A stretch of DNA of 64,000 bases from Membranipora membranacea. Taxonomy: Eukaryota; Bryozoa; Gymnolaemata; Cheilostomatida; Membraniporidae. Positions 1 through 13,300 of this stretch are shown piece by piece. How positions within the stretch are numbered: the first letter of the stretch is position 1; each line of letters begins with the position of its first letter. The stretch is taken from assembly GCA_914767715.1 (NCBI GenBank), contig OU612067.1:4774001-4838000 (forward strand), written 5' to 3'. Both the position numbers and the translations under genes were made by a program. The notes below the pieces were generated by a model. The model was not told the origin of the DNA. It ran no database searches and saw nothing but the letters and a program-made list of their open reading frames with translations.

Positions 1-1333
1 TGCACATTCAACGAAACACTCAAAGTCTAATCACAGTATCAATATGGAGGATAAGGGTGACATAACTCCATTAGTGAGAAGAAGTAAAAAGCTTGTCCAA
101 GATGTTTCACACCCGTCTACCCCGACTCCAAACAGAAAACCGCAAGAGTTCTCACAAAATGACAGGAACAATAATAAGTCAAAATCCAGGTTGTTGTGTC
201 GAGAGAACGGAGATTCTCAATCTTCTCAGTTAAACATACCAGTCATCCCCAAACCTCGCGAGAAACTGAAGCAGACATCTGGGAAAGAGTTAATGCTGAG
301 TACTAGACTTATAAGGTTCAATAAGGAGAAGAAAGCAGCCAAGACACTGGGGATAGTAGTGGGAATATTCATCCTCTGCTGGTTCCCTTTCTTCTTCATC
401 TTACCATTAGGTGAGTACAACTCGGGGAAGAGTTTTCTTTCTGTGAAGGAAATGCTAGCAAAATGAGTTTGTATGGGAACCCATGATATGTATGAGGGTG
501 TGGTAAGTATGAGGGTGTGGTAATGGCAGTTGGGTGATACTAGCCTTGTCACATGGTCTACTGTGATCTTAAAAACCCTCAAATTGCTGCATTACAAAGC
601 TAGGGTGCTATTTACAGGTTCTCAAGGACAATTCTTTATCTACATTTCAGCTCACTGAGATCAAATCATGTCGGTTTACTGCGAAAGATCTAGGATGCAA
701 AAGCTTTTCAAATTTTCTAATTAAATTGCATCAACAAATATTTTTCTCAGACCAGGAAAAACTTGCCACGAATTGCTAGAGGTCTGTAAACAATAAACCC
801 AAGATAGATAAACATATACTATCAATGGTCTGTGATTTTACTAAATAAAGCAGCAGTAAATACCCCCAGGCTGTATGTATACAGTTTAATAATATCGGAC
901 AAATATCTGACAGGGGCAAAGTGCACTTAGCACAGACCACACCATGTTTAGGTGTATAATTCCTAATGCTTGTATTGTTTTAGATGCTCTATGTGCAGGT
1001 TGTAGAGTACCGGGACCACTGTTTGATGTTGTGTTCTGGTTGGGTTACTGTAACTCTATGCTCAATCCGCTCATCTACGCCATGTGGAGCCGTGAATTCA
1101 AAAACACTTTCATCTCTATAATAAAATGTCGGTGTCATCGCCGTAAAAGCCGTCCTATACCTACTATCATTACGACCAGCGACTGCAGAGATCCTGCCTC
1201 TCGGGCATTACGCCATGGTGGATCAGGTAAAGCCCTCATACAGACTGACAGCACTGAGATTATGGAGTACTCATTATCAGCAGGTTTAACGCCTAGTCAA
1301 TCTCATGAAGACGTGGCCATAGGCGTACAATAA
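1..1333 (+). CDS. Alpha-1 adrenergic receptor-like GPCR, 3' part (two exons)
   Basis: Class A amine receptor, cut off at the left edge. Exons: 1-410 (open to the edge, frame starting at base 2) and 984-1333 (stop 1331-1333). The first exon encodes a long polar third intracellular loop and TM6, with the signature [20 protein letters not shown] followed by FPFFFILPL. The second encodes TM7, with [17 protein letters not shown] (the NPxxY motif) and then a Cys/Arg-rich tail (CRCHRRK), a likely palmitoylated helix 8. TM6 and TM7 resemble vertebrate alpha-1 adrenoceptors more than D1, D2, beta or alpha-2 types. The phase-1 intron directly after TM6 is at the classic position of vertebrate ADRA1 genes. 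Such receptors bind noradrenaline and signal through Gq at the plasma membrane; the ligand here is inferred. TM1-TM5 lie outside the window. Polyadenylation signal AATAAA at 1425-1430. Confidence 0.9.
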
Positions 1334-2717
1334 CATGCACCTTTTAGTGATCTACATTTTTTAGATTGTATATACCTATGAAATGTCCAAATTCATTTTG
1401 GATGGGCTTACATGTCCACAAGCCAATAAAAGAGATCAATGGATCAAGATCATTTCTGTGTATACTTTTTATAAAACATTCTGTAGGAAAATAAATATTG
1501 CTTTGTAATCAGGAGAATGTTATTAATTGATGTAGTATAAGTTTCTGACACAGTGGTATATGCCATAGTCTGCATTACAGTACAAGAGATCCTAGTTTAG
1601 GTGCCCGGGTTTAGGTGCCTAAAAAATAGCCTGGGTTGATGGTATTAGCATCTCATTATTATCTCATTCCGATATTTCTGGGAATGTGGTTGATAATTAA
1701 AAGCTTATACCATCAACTCGGCAGCGTTTGAGCATTTAAACAACAGCGGTCGCATCATACTATTGTTTATAGAATATTTCTGCAATATTAAGAAAAGCTT
1801 GTTTTGACGTAAAAAAAGAGCAATACATTTACTCGCTACCTCTAGGAAAATCTAGTATGAAGATATCAAAACCACCGTTCTATCGTGCTTCCATAAATTG
1901 TGAAAATTGTTCTAACTTAAGTATATAATTGTTATGAGCAGAGCTCATCAGTATGTATCAGTATGGTGCTGGCTTTGGACTAAACAAAGACACAATATGC
2001 TGGCTGTTAACTGGACGTGAAAAGAAAAGTCTATATAATGGATTCTCAAGTAATTGAAACTATTTACATGAGCTGAGATAAACAGATCGAGGCGAAATTG
2101 TGAGGGCAGATGCACTTTGCGCCCAACACTTGAAAACAATAAACTAAACTAATTTGTTGATTTATTCCTGCTTCGAGCATGATATACAATAATATGTAGA
2201 TCATTATCATTCCGCCGACAATAAGACAATAAATAATGTTATTGGAGTTGCCATACCTTCGCAGTAAGTGTACAACCAGACCAAATGTATAAGTCTCACG
2301 ATCCCGGGTCTGCAGCCTTCTTCTATAACCAAACAGATTTAAATGAATAAGTTAGATAAGAAAATAAGCTAACAAAGATACAAAATTGAAGGACAATTAT
2401 TGTGCTGTCATAAACAAATAAACCATAATTTGCAGTTGTTTCCTCTTACTACCAGCTTTGTTTGAGTCAATATGAACTCCTCCATCTTTGATATATTTCA
2501 AATCATTAACACGTAATCCTCAGTTAGACCTTTACTTGTTTAGTAAGTTTGATAAAGTGTGAGAGAGAAACCCCAGAGCTGAGCGTTGGATTCTCTGGCA
2601 TCTATTGATCCAGGAAGTGAGGCTATCAAAGTGTCAGGAAACTCATGTGCAGGTAAGTAGCTTCTATATGCACAAAAGGATCATCAATGTATATATGTAT
2701 AAATATGAAATCAACGA
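1334..2717. other. Intergenic: 3' UTR of the GPCR and 3' UTR of PMF1
   Basis: AATAAA for the GPCR is at 1425-1430. On the minus strand an AATAAA (TTTATT at about 2160-2165 on the plus strand) may serve PMF1. No exon-like open frame with splice sites was seen. The two genes point towards each other, so this is a convergent gap. Confidence 0.5.
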
Positions 2718-4862
2718 TCAACTCACATTTATACTATCACATGCAGTTTTTATCTCCGTTCTTAAATTGAGTGTTTTTCCTTCCATTCTTTTAATCTCAG
2801 CCTGCTTTCTGGCATTCTCTTGTTTGACTGAATCTAACAAAGCTGAGAACTTAGCCTGATATTTCTCACACAAGGCCTGCAGGTGATCCTCTATATCCTC
2901 ATATGGATCGCCGCTTGGTCTCCTGGGTAAATAAATATGTATTATAAATAATCAAACATATAGAAACGTTAACGAAACATATAGAAATGAATTTGGCTAT
3001 TTCAGGCAAGTGTAAAATGGCCAAACTCTTGCTCATACTGGGCTCTGCTGAAAATACAAAACAGTGCTGTTATTGAACAACTGTGTTAAATGGTTAATGT
3101 TTTAGTTCGCCATCTATTGGATTAGATAAGTCATTCACACATCAGACAACTGATATAGACTATTTGTAAGGGATGATAATAATATATCGGAGTACTGATA
3201 ATTATAACCGTTTATAAACAAGTGGGAGTTGTCCTTTCAGATGATGGTAGAGGTTAACACTAAAAAGTTATTTGTCAGACCTGGGAGTTTGGTTCATCTG
3301 GCATAAACGCCCTGGTTTACACATAGATGGTGACCGGATAGATTGAATGATTGCCAAATTGAGAAACCAAATTAGTGTAGAAATTAAACTAATATTCGTT
3401 ATATTATTATAAATCTCACACATTTTTTGCCTGTTAAAAAAGCGCTACAGTTTTCTAGTAACCCTTGCACATCATATGGGGCTAGCATGTTAATAATCAA
3501 GCTAAGATGCTGATGGTTCACACCTAGCAGCTAACAAATAGTTTATAAATTTATTACCAGACTTCCTTGAAGGTGACAGGTTGATTCTCTATCATCACAT
3601 GTAGGTCATTCAGTGAGCTATTTATCCCCGTCATATGATAAAGTTCATTCATGGTTTCCTAAAACATAAGTTTTGCATATAGCAGATAATACCAGAAACC
3701 AGGAGAAAAACAATAGAATACCAAGCAAGAAAAAGAGGATTTTCGAACAACATATATTCCAAGAATGACCTTCACAAATTCTAATATTGCAATTATTCTC
3801 ATGGTAAATACCAAACCAAACTAGACCCATTATTTGCATCAAATGCTTCTATCAGCCCAATAAACAACTCTCATCACCATTTCCCGATGTTATGCACTCA
3901 TCTGTGATCTAGCTTGGAACTGTAAACATAAGAACTTACAATCATAAAATCACGCAGGGCAGTTATTGAATTATGGTGGAGCTTTTCTAGATACACCTGG
4001 TCTTTGATGTCAGGAAATGCTTTTACAAACGTATCCAGTCTGTAAAACAAGAACTGATTTATTGACAAAACACACAAGCTTGAATCTTAATCTGGTACAG
4101 CCTATGTTTGAAAGCTGAATCTTTAATTGTCTGATGGCATCTGCATTTTGGCAGATCAATGTGGACATCCAATTCTTAGTCTGAACCAAACCAGATAACA
4201 TCATTACCCATAACGATGAACATTTTATTTGTAAATGCCAATATAGCATTGCATCTATGCTGAGCATAACTGCAACCCAAAGTGTACACTGCTCATGACA
4301 TCTGTAACAGTGGTTGCTCACAATTTCAGGAAAATATAAAATAAACGAAGTCTTTGCAATGTATCTTTCTGACATAAACTATGGAAAAATGCTAATATAA
4401 AAACAAGGAAACAATACAAATATCTAACTTTTAGTGTAGTTTTGGACACAATATAGCACTAAAAACATAACAACTCTTGAAGTCAGACATCTTTAGATCA
4501 TCTTCAAACAATGATCAAGCCACCACTTATAGTTTACGAGGTTCAAACAGAAAGGAAAAGGATCACAAATACAAAACAACACACTCTTATAACCAGCATA
4601 CAAAGTTACAGAATTATGAGTTTTACAGATACATCAGGGTTGTGACATGTGTGGTCAGAGGTCAGAGAATATGTCCAAACACATACCTTAGATAAGAGAA
4701 ACATTTACTCAATATGAACTCTACGGCCTCTCTTAGTTCGGCAGCATTTCCAAACTCGCTCGCAAAGCCACCGCTGCACCTTGAGTTTGCAGCTACTGTA
4801 ATTGTGTCCTCCTCATGGTCATCTCTCCGTGCTGAGCTCATACTCGCTTCACTATCCGTCAT
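2718..4862 (-). CDS. PMF1: PMF1/NNF1 kinetochore protein (MIS12 complex)
   Basis: Four exons on the minus strand: 4862-4687, 4039-3940, 3658-3558 and 2922-2718, giving 193 aa. Donors are GTATGT, GTAAGT and GTAATA, and phases agree throughout. PMF1 (NNF1) is a subunit of the MIS12 complex that ties inner-kinetochore CENP-C to the NDC80 complex. Recognition rests on the N-terminal helical block (LREAVEFILSKCFSYLRLD, then an FVKAFPDIKDQVY-type segment) and on VWRPSGDPYED. The latter matches the AWRPSG-Pro motif of vertebrate PMF1 at the equivalent place. A C-terminal coiled coil follows (residues about 130-180, KYQAKFSALLDSVKQENARK). Length is close to the human protein (about 205 aa). The C-terminus is uncertain: a good donor (AAT|GTGAGT, exon end at 2727) lies just before the stop, so a further small exon downstream is possible. 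The start follows an acidic leader, MTDSEASMSS. Confidence 0.85.
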
Positions 4863-7350
4863 ACTTTGTACCTTGAAACCAGATTACGTTCTTATACAAA
4901 ATAATAAAACATTCCATTGGCATATCACAGATTGATTGCTAACAGGAATGCAAAATTATTCATATACGGCAGGGGGGAGATGGAATGATATGCTTATCGT
5001 TTGAGGTCCTACAGCATGGTTAAAATATACTTTCTTTGGTTACACCTGCTATATACCCTACTCAACTCATCAACAATCTTGGACTTTTCCCCGAAAGGCG
5101 TGTTGGGGTACCCTGAACAAAATCAAAGGCCAAAGTAAATCTAACTGAGTTGACCAAGAAGTTGGAACTTCTCAAGCTGTCACACATCACACTAATTAAA
5201 CTCACAGACAGATGAACAAATTCTGTAGAGCTTGACGAACGACTCTGGTGGAGGGGGAGTGGTAGTGGGTTTAGGTGGTGACAGTGTCTCTCCTACCCAA
5301 ACTGAAATATTCTATCTATCTATGGTAATGAGTTATCTTTGATCAGTCCAACTACACTACCTACTAGTAAGTAGTACTACAGTTTCAGTTTGCCGAAATC
5401 CACCACCAAACCACAGCAAGCAGCATAGCTAAAGGATTTATAGTGGCAACAACAGCAATGATATTATTCATAAATAATAATATTAATATTGAACTAACTA
5501 ATAGTAATTGATATTGATTGGTGATGAAAATAGTGCACCATCAAATAAATCACAGAGGGACTGTGTTGCAGTACAGTGACAAAACCCTGTCTTGTCTGCG
5601 TGACATTGTCATTTCAAAAAAGACTGTGAGCAACTTTTTCAATAAGGGAGAGAACCTGGTGATGTTTGTGAGAGATAGTGGCAACCTCGAAAGTTTTGGT
5701 TTTAAGATCTTGTTTTTAAAACAATTCCCAAAAATGAGCTTGCTTGGTCAGTTATTACCCGCCCCTCTACTTTTGGCCAATCACATGAGGCATTTCCCCT
5801 ACTTCCTATTAATTGGGCATGCGTCACTTTTGCAAGTGAATGACTTCCGCAATAATAAAGTTGAGGGAGAAAAGGACTTCATTTTACAACTTCACCTAGT
5901 TACCTGGCCTGTTTGAACAATCTACACATGACAAATCTACAGACATCATAGGATCACTATTATCTTACTGGATCGTTGAGAGCTAAGCACCTCATTCATC
6001 TGTAGGTATGTATCATTGTTGTGTGACCATCTATTTCTGTTCATTTTGTCTACTAACTCTCAGACTCAGAGTGTATGTATGTCTGTTGTTAGTATCTAAT
6101 GCCAATAGATTGAAATGATAATGTATGTTATGCTTTGCTTGGTTGGTGAGTAGGTCTTACTACTAGCTGGTTATACTCTAATCCAGATTTGGGAAGAGAG
6201 AATTATACAGAAAGGCAAGCATGAAACTCCAAAATAAAGCTCATATATATAAAGTCATTGCTGTGCTTTGAATTGATTTGCACTTAACAAAATTGTTGTG
6301 AGAAGACATGCTTTCAGTACTATTTAAGTACTTCTGTGGGCAGTATCGACATTGAATTAGCTCAATTGCTGCTCAAACTAAGCTATCTGGTAATTCTTGT
6401 CATACTCACATCATACAATACATACGTATGCAATTTATGTGGTAGTTAAACCCAGATCAGTTTTAAGTCGCATCCAGCCTGCTGTTTCCAAGTCAAATGA
6501 ATATGCATTTCATTTGTTATTTTTTATCATACTATTTTGTTAAGCCTCTTGAATTAGTTTAGAGTTAGCTTTCAGTCGCATTGCTCGATCAGGATCTGAG
6601 CTCTTTCAGTATTTGGGGCTCCAGAAACAGTACAAGTAGCACCTGACATTTCATCGCTTAGAATAAATTTCTGAACCATAGCATGCGTTGTCGAACCAAT
6701 GACTAATAATTTCCTTGGTAAACATCTTTACTTGGGTTTTGAAGAACTCATCAGTGTGTTGACCATCAACCTTAATCACCATTGAAATAATGCTTCGGAC
6801 AAAACTTAAGTCAGAACTCCGCTGGTTTAGAGCTAGCATATATAAAAAGGTGGCATCTTTTCAGTGTCATGTTTCCTGTTAGCACTGATTTTATTTGTTC
6901 GCTGCTGATTGACCTACAAATTTATATCAAGCTGTTTTTCCGATATCATAAATTTTAGTCTCTCTTCCATTTTGGTCTAAATAACTGCTCTATTTATTTG
7001 GAGCAAAATCATTGATGATTCATAGTAGACTATATGTATCTAACATGATCAAGATGCTCATCAGTTGATTCATGCTATGACAGGCTGTTGACTGAGATGT
7101 CCTGTCAATGAACTTTCCTCATGCCTTAGTAATAATGTTCCTGGCTCCAGCTATTTATTCAACTTTGTGTAAAGTTGATAGTCTGTCTAACAAAATGTTT
7201 ACTCTATAATTGTTGACTCTATAAAAATGCTGCCAAAATTTACTAGTGATCTTTCTAACCTTGCTGAACAAGGACCGTAAACATCAGTTTGTTTGTTCTC
7301 CAGGTTCTGAAATCTTAACACCGAGGAAGTAACAGTGACATACTGACGGA
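4863..7350. promoter_or_regulatory. Divergent promoter region PMF1/LASP and LASP 5' UTR intron
   Basis: PMF1 (minus) and LASP (plus) diverge from this 2.5-kb stretch. A CCAAT box (GGCCAATCACATG, CCAAT at about 5777-5781) sits in the likely LASP promoter. A probable noncoding first LASP exon ends at about 6005 (TGTAG|GTATGT). A pyrimidine-rich acceptor (GTTTGTTCTCCAG, ending 7303) lies 47 bases before the LASP ATG, so the 5' UTR is probably spliced. The transcription start was not determined. An open frame at 5518-5916 shows no family features and is probably chance. Confidence 0.4.
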
Positions 7351-10300
7351 ATGCCACCTAAGAAATGTGCATCCTGTGAGAAGACAGTGTACCCGGTAGA
7401 GGAGCTTAAATGTCTCGACAGAGTGAGTTATTTTTGGATGGCTACCAACTGTATCATTTATTTTTGTTTCTTATATTTCGATCAATTTATGTCTAGACAT
7501 TGAACAGTAATGCCCAGAAACTACTGCTTCATCTCATCAGAGTATAATCAGGAATTGACATTTCTAGTCCGACTGATTTTATTGGATTATTTTAAGTACC
7601 AAAGCAAGTACTTTTAGCGTTACAGCATAAAAAAAGCAGTTGTGTGTAAAAGTGTTTTGGCTGACCCATAAGACAGGGCAGGGCCTAAAACTGTAACATT
7701 TTGTAACTATTAGGCCTATCTCTCATTAACTTAAAAGCACCATACATTAAGAGGCGGCTAATTGATATAGCTTACAGGTCTAATACATAAGTGAGACGCT
7801 AATTACTTCTACTGCTATTATTATGAAATCATAATTACCACTGCCTCAGTGTACTAGCAGAAATAGACTTGTGTTCAAACCCGAAGGGAATTTATAGCCA
7901 CCATGTAAGGCAGAGGGCCCACTTGCAAGCTTTGGTCAGATGATGTTGGTAATTTTGTTTTTGATCAAACACCACACTTCCCAAGCTCTGTAAAGGTCTC
8001 CCCCTACCAGGAACTGATGTTAAAATTCTGAGAGCGAATGTCAGTGCAGACCGGTAACCTCCTTATCCACTTTGTTTTACCAACATATGCCTTATTATAT
8101 AACACTCAAGGGAGCTACCACTATCAGTCACCAGGTCTTTACCATATACTGTTTATAATTGCAGACATGGCACAAAGGATGCTTCAAATGTCAAGTATGC
8201 AAAATGACGCTGAATATGAAGAATTATAAGGGTTATGATAAACTTCCTTACTGCAATGCGTAAGTACCACTGATTTGTCCATCTTTCACGGTGAGACAGT
8301 ATTCAACATATCACTGCACAACATCCATGTCTTCAGCAAGCAACCATGGGTCAGGCTATGTTTTGAGGCCTTCACCATTATGATAAAGTATAGTTTACTA
8401 TGTAACCTTGCGCTCTTGCAGCAGGCCAATGTTGTTTGTATAATTGCACATAATCTTGCTCAGTATGTTGTTGGCGTCAGTTCCATATGAATTTCTAAAT
8501 GTATGGTATATTGCTGTGTGATGTACGTTGTGGTCTGAATGAATCATGCTTTGAATTACTTCTTCCTTTGGTTATGGCTTAAACTGTCACAGGTTATTTT
8601 TTGCTGAGTGACATGCCACCAACATATTCTTTGTAGTACTACACTGTTTACATATAAATCTTTTCCATAATCCTCTTTTCAAATAGGGGTATTATTTTTG
8701 ACTGTTCACTGAGTGAAATTGCCCTTTTCATTGTCAGAAGGCTTTTGTCTCTAGTAATGTTAGTGAATGGCTAACAAATAAGAACTATTGTTTGCATTAA
8801 AATTTAGCATAACTTTTGTCTGTTCAAATTTGTTGTCAATCCCTCCAACCTACTCAGGTGTGGAAAGAGGCATTGGGCTCGTTATTTCATATAGTGGTGT
8901 CTACTTGTAATTTTTTTTTCCACACAAATCAGCCAAATTGGAAGTCCTCGCTCCTTTCACTACTGTAACTTATCTCATGAAATCAAGTAAAAATGTAGCC
9001 CCAACCTCTCCCCTCATCTCCCCTTGAGGCTTATCTTTGATCAATGGATCCAATCGGAGTGGACACAACGTACACCACTTTGCCGTTTGAGGTGTGCGCT
9101 CTTATTATTGTTTCTTAATCTTCTTACAGGCATTACCCCGAGACTAAGTTTACAGCGGTTGCAGACACTCCAGAAGCCAAACGTTTGGCGCAGAACTCCA
9201 AAATACAGAGTAATGTAAGTTTGCCTCTTCTGTTTACTCGTTGTTCACAGTTTCTCTGCTTTATTTCATTATCACCAAAAGCCACTATGTACAATATTGT
9301 CTGTCAGTTCGAGATGGATGATACATTAATTGCTTTTGGAGGGTTTAACTTGTTCACAATGTATTATATAGGTCATGTAGCTAGAATGTGTTGGAATGCT
9401 AGATGGTGCTAAAATGAATACTAGTGTAGTTTTACATTCAGAACTAACAGCCATGTTTATAACCAGGAGTAGTTAGTAACTTTGGTATCAGTCTGTGTAG
9501 AATGTAGATGTATTTAGTATAGACACAGTCCGTTGCTGAATTTTCAGTGGCAAGCTGTGGTTTGTTATGTCGAGGGTATGATTTGTTTTGACCTTGTGCA
9601 CATGGGGTAAACTATACTCCAATCAAGTTCCCATCATCTCAGCCATGTTTTGATGATTACATACAGTGGCATATTATATTCTCACTGTATGTCTGTCTGA
9701 CGAACTGATCTGACAGTTTGCTTGCATATCACCAGGTTGTTTATCATAGTGACTTTGAGTCTAACAAAGGGCAGTACACGTTTACAACGGACAATCCAGA
9801 AATACAGCGACATCTTAACAACACTCAAAATACTAGTCTGGTAGTTATAGCCTAATACTGGACCCTTTTTGCCTGCTGCCTATCTTAGCTGTTTGTGAGT
9901 CCAGCGTGCAATCCGAGATGGGATGAGCTTCAGATATTACCCTGTTAGATGGCTGCATTATGCACTTGAATATTAGATATTACAATCTCCTTTGTAGCAT
10001 GGGCGTATGGCGACAAGTTCTGTTTTTCTCTCTTCCCTAATTTATGATAAACAATATGTACCTTAGTAATCGGTACATCAGGAAGATGATGGATGCGTAT
10101 TCCATACTCTTCCTATCTCCTCATACCTAATACTTAATACAACAGTCATGTCAATCAGTAACATTGGCGTTGCCTAGTGTCAACTACTGCCAAAAACTTA
10201 TTAGAAAATGTTTTGGCACTGGAATGCAGCCATTGAAGCTCATTCAAATTTTCCCTCTCATAAGCCTGGCTGGCATTGAGATGCCAGTCGTAGATTGATT

Positions 10301-13300
10301 GTAGTATTTTTGATTACATGAGATGTGAATCCGTATCCGATGTTACCTGCTTCTATATAATCATGTGTATCTGGAATGCGAATCCTGCATAAATCTATCA
10401 ATACAGTGTGTGTGTTGTTTGTATATACATATGAGAATGTAAACTAGCTTAGCTTCGAGATATTAGGAAGCGGTATAGATTTGTGTTGTATATGTAGTTG
10501 TTATTAATACAGTACGAATGAGCTATTTCAGACACCCTAATGAATGAAGTGAGTCACTGGACTATGGGGCGGGTTAGCTTATGCTTGACAGCTTTTATTG
10601 AACAGTCTGCCTATCTTCTGGAGTTGTATGCTCATAGTTGAATGCACATCTTTGTTTGTTTCTGATTTTAGATCAAATATCACGAAGAATATGAAAAAGA
10701 AAGAGGTAAGTTGCACCTGGAGAAGTGCGGACTTCATTTTTTTCTCATCACATATGATGAGAAGTCGTTTAATTCACAGTGATTCAGTAAATCAATGGCC
10801 GCCTCCCTCGCGGGTGAAATGACACTGCCAATGTGGTGCTTTCAATGGTCGGGGAATTCTAGTTCCAAAATGACAGCAATTATGTTACATGTCATATGAT
10901 TCATAGCTTAGTTTTCCGTTATGGATGATTTCTTTCGCCTGATTCATAGTATCTGCTAGCTGTTTATAAAAACAGTGTGTTAAGCTATGTTATGTTAAGT
11001 CATGAAATTGAACTAGCAAACCCTATTATTTTTTTCCCGCCTTTAACTTTCCAAAATGACAGCAAATTTGTTTAATTTATGAAATATGCCTAGTGGTACA
11101 CTGATCGCTCAGAAGAAATTTGTCATATGAGCGCTCTTTACCTGTCTTGTTTAGGTCAGTACACGGCGGTGGCTGATGACCCAGAGACACTTAGAGTTAG
11201 GAAGAATATGGAGACTATCAGTAATGTAGCTTATCATGGTGATATAGCCAGGAGACAAGAAATGGAGAATACTAGACCTGGTCAATATGAGGGTGAGTGG
11301 CTCAGTACACGTCAGGGATGTAGGCTAGATCAAGTTAATCAAATGTAACTTCATTTAGATTTACAAATAGAATGGGGGTGACCGAAATGCAGGCGAATGG
11401 TATTGAACTTTATCTAGAAAAGACCCTGGTATTTATGTTCAGACAGAAACGGGAATGAAATATCCCATATATTCTATGGATTTACTGACGCATGTGCTCA
11501 AATTCATCACATGCATGGCTAAGCTTTAAAAGTCAACATCACCCTTCAGTAATTTCTGTAAAGTTATCATACGTCAAATTGTGAGTAGATAACTCTGGAC
11601 TTTAAAAATTATTGACCCCGTACATTCTTATTAGTCTCAGCCCTCAAACATCTACTACAAAGTCATATTATCAGCAGCACACTGGAGTGCAACCCACCTT
11701 CAAGAGACTTAGTCATATAAATGTAACTAGTTTGAATGAACACAGCTCTTCCCACTGAACAACTTTATTTCTTACTCATATGAATATGTGTCTGCAATCT
11801 GGATGAGAAGATGGATGGTTCGCCTGTGATCACACAGACTATTGGCTTGACAATTTTTAACCATATATTTCACATGCATCCCCTCTCTAGCTTATCGTCC
11901 TATGTTTTCAGTTGAAGATGCACCTCCCAGATCCTACACAGCCCCTCAAAGCTCATACCCCGGACCGCCAACTTCTTATACAGCTGCACCTAGACAACCA
12001 CAAGCTCCACAACCCAGCTACCAACCACCACCACAATGTATGTTTGTACTGCCTGTCTGTTATATAAACTGAGTGCATGCCCGCCCTCTGCTAAGTCATT
12101 ATCAAATTTGACTGCGATGTTAGTCACCCTGCCTCAATCTGGAGTTTTCTCCTAATGTAGCTGAATCGGTGTACTTTTCCAGATTATATAGGTTGATACA
12201 TTTGAGGGAACTTTGAGCTTAGCCCATTACTACTGTTAACCCATAATATGCCTGAAAGAGTTGTGCATAGCGGTTGATAGTAATACAACCAGGGGTTCAG
12301 GGCTCCCTGCAGCAACTATTATCCACTCCCATTGCAAAAGTAAATAATGCGCTAATGCCCACCCAGTGTGAATGGTCATACAGCTATTTTGTCAACAAAA
12401 TTATATAAACGGAGCTATCTTCAAATTCAAGCAAACTGATTCCGGTCCCCCTACCTTTGCTGGGAATGAATGCTTTGACTGGCATGTGATGTCATATCAT
12501 TCCATTTCAGCTTTCAGGTTATCCTTCAACAGTACCAAGTAATATTCAATTGTGAAAAAACTGAGTTGAAGTCAATTGATCCTTTTATTTTTCCAACACG
12601 TGATATTTTCAATAGTCAGTTGTTGTGCTACCTTGTACAAATCATGCCTGTGGAAAATGTTGCAAGGTTCTCAGACATGAACGATTTTCGAATCAAAATG
12701 ATTGAATGCTTGAGATATATCAAGTTTTATCCATGTATTCGCATTCCAACCTCAGGCAAAATGGATCTAACTTAATCATTTATTACAGTCATTAGTCCTC
12801 ATTTGGTTTATGTGGTGATAATAATACTTGTTGATAGTTTACCTGGTATTGATAATTTACATTTGTGATACTGTAGTGTCTTTATTTACCAGTGACAGTG
12901 TAAAAACTCCCCTTTGCCCATCAATACACACACATAATATTCCTCATTCTGTTACAGTGGATCTAGATTTTAGTCAGCCAGTACCGGTTGATATACCGTA
13001 TGACTATCGGCCGCCCGTATCAGGGCCTAAGTCCTACTCTCGACCTGTTGTTACAATAAACAAAGGCGAGGGACAGGGCATGTCCAGTTTTATAGGTAAC
13101 TTGGTGTGCCCCCCCCCCTCCGCACAACCTAACTGATTGATATTTGCCTGGTCCCCATATTTCTAGACCTTCAAGTGTCTTGCAAATAGAATGCTGTTGT
13201 TGTTGCTTAAAGTTTTACTAGAGCATGCTTGCATTGATGACTTGGCTTCCTGTTTTTTTGTTAGAGATAAAAGCATCGTACATTCACAAATTTGATAATG

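Noticed and set aside
5518-5916. 132-codon plus-strand frame before LASP
   Set aside because: It has no family motif and overlaps the likely LASP promoter with a CCAAT box. It reads like chance translation.
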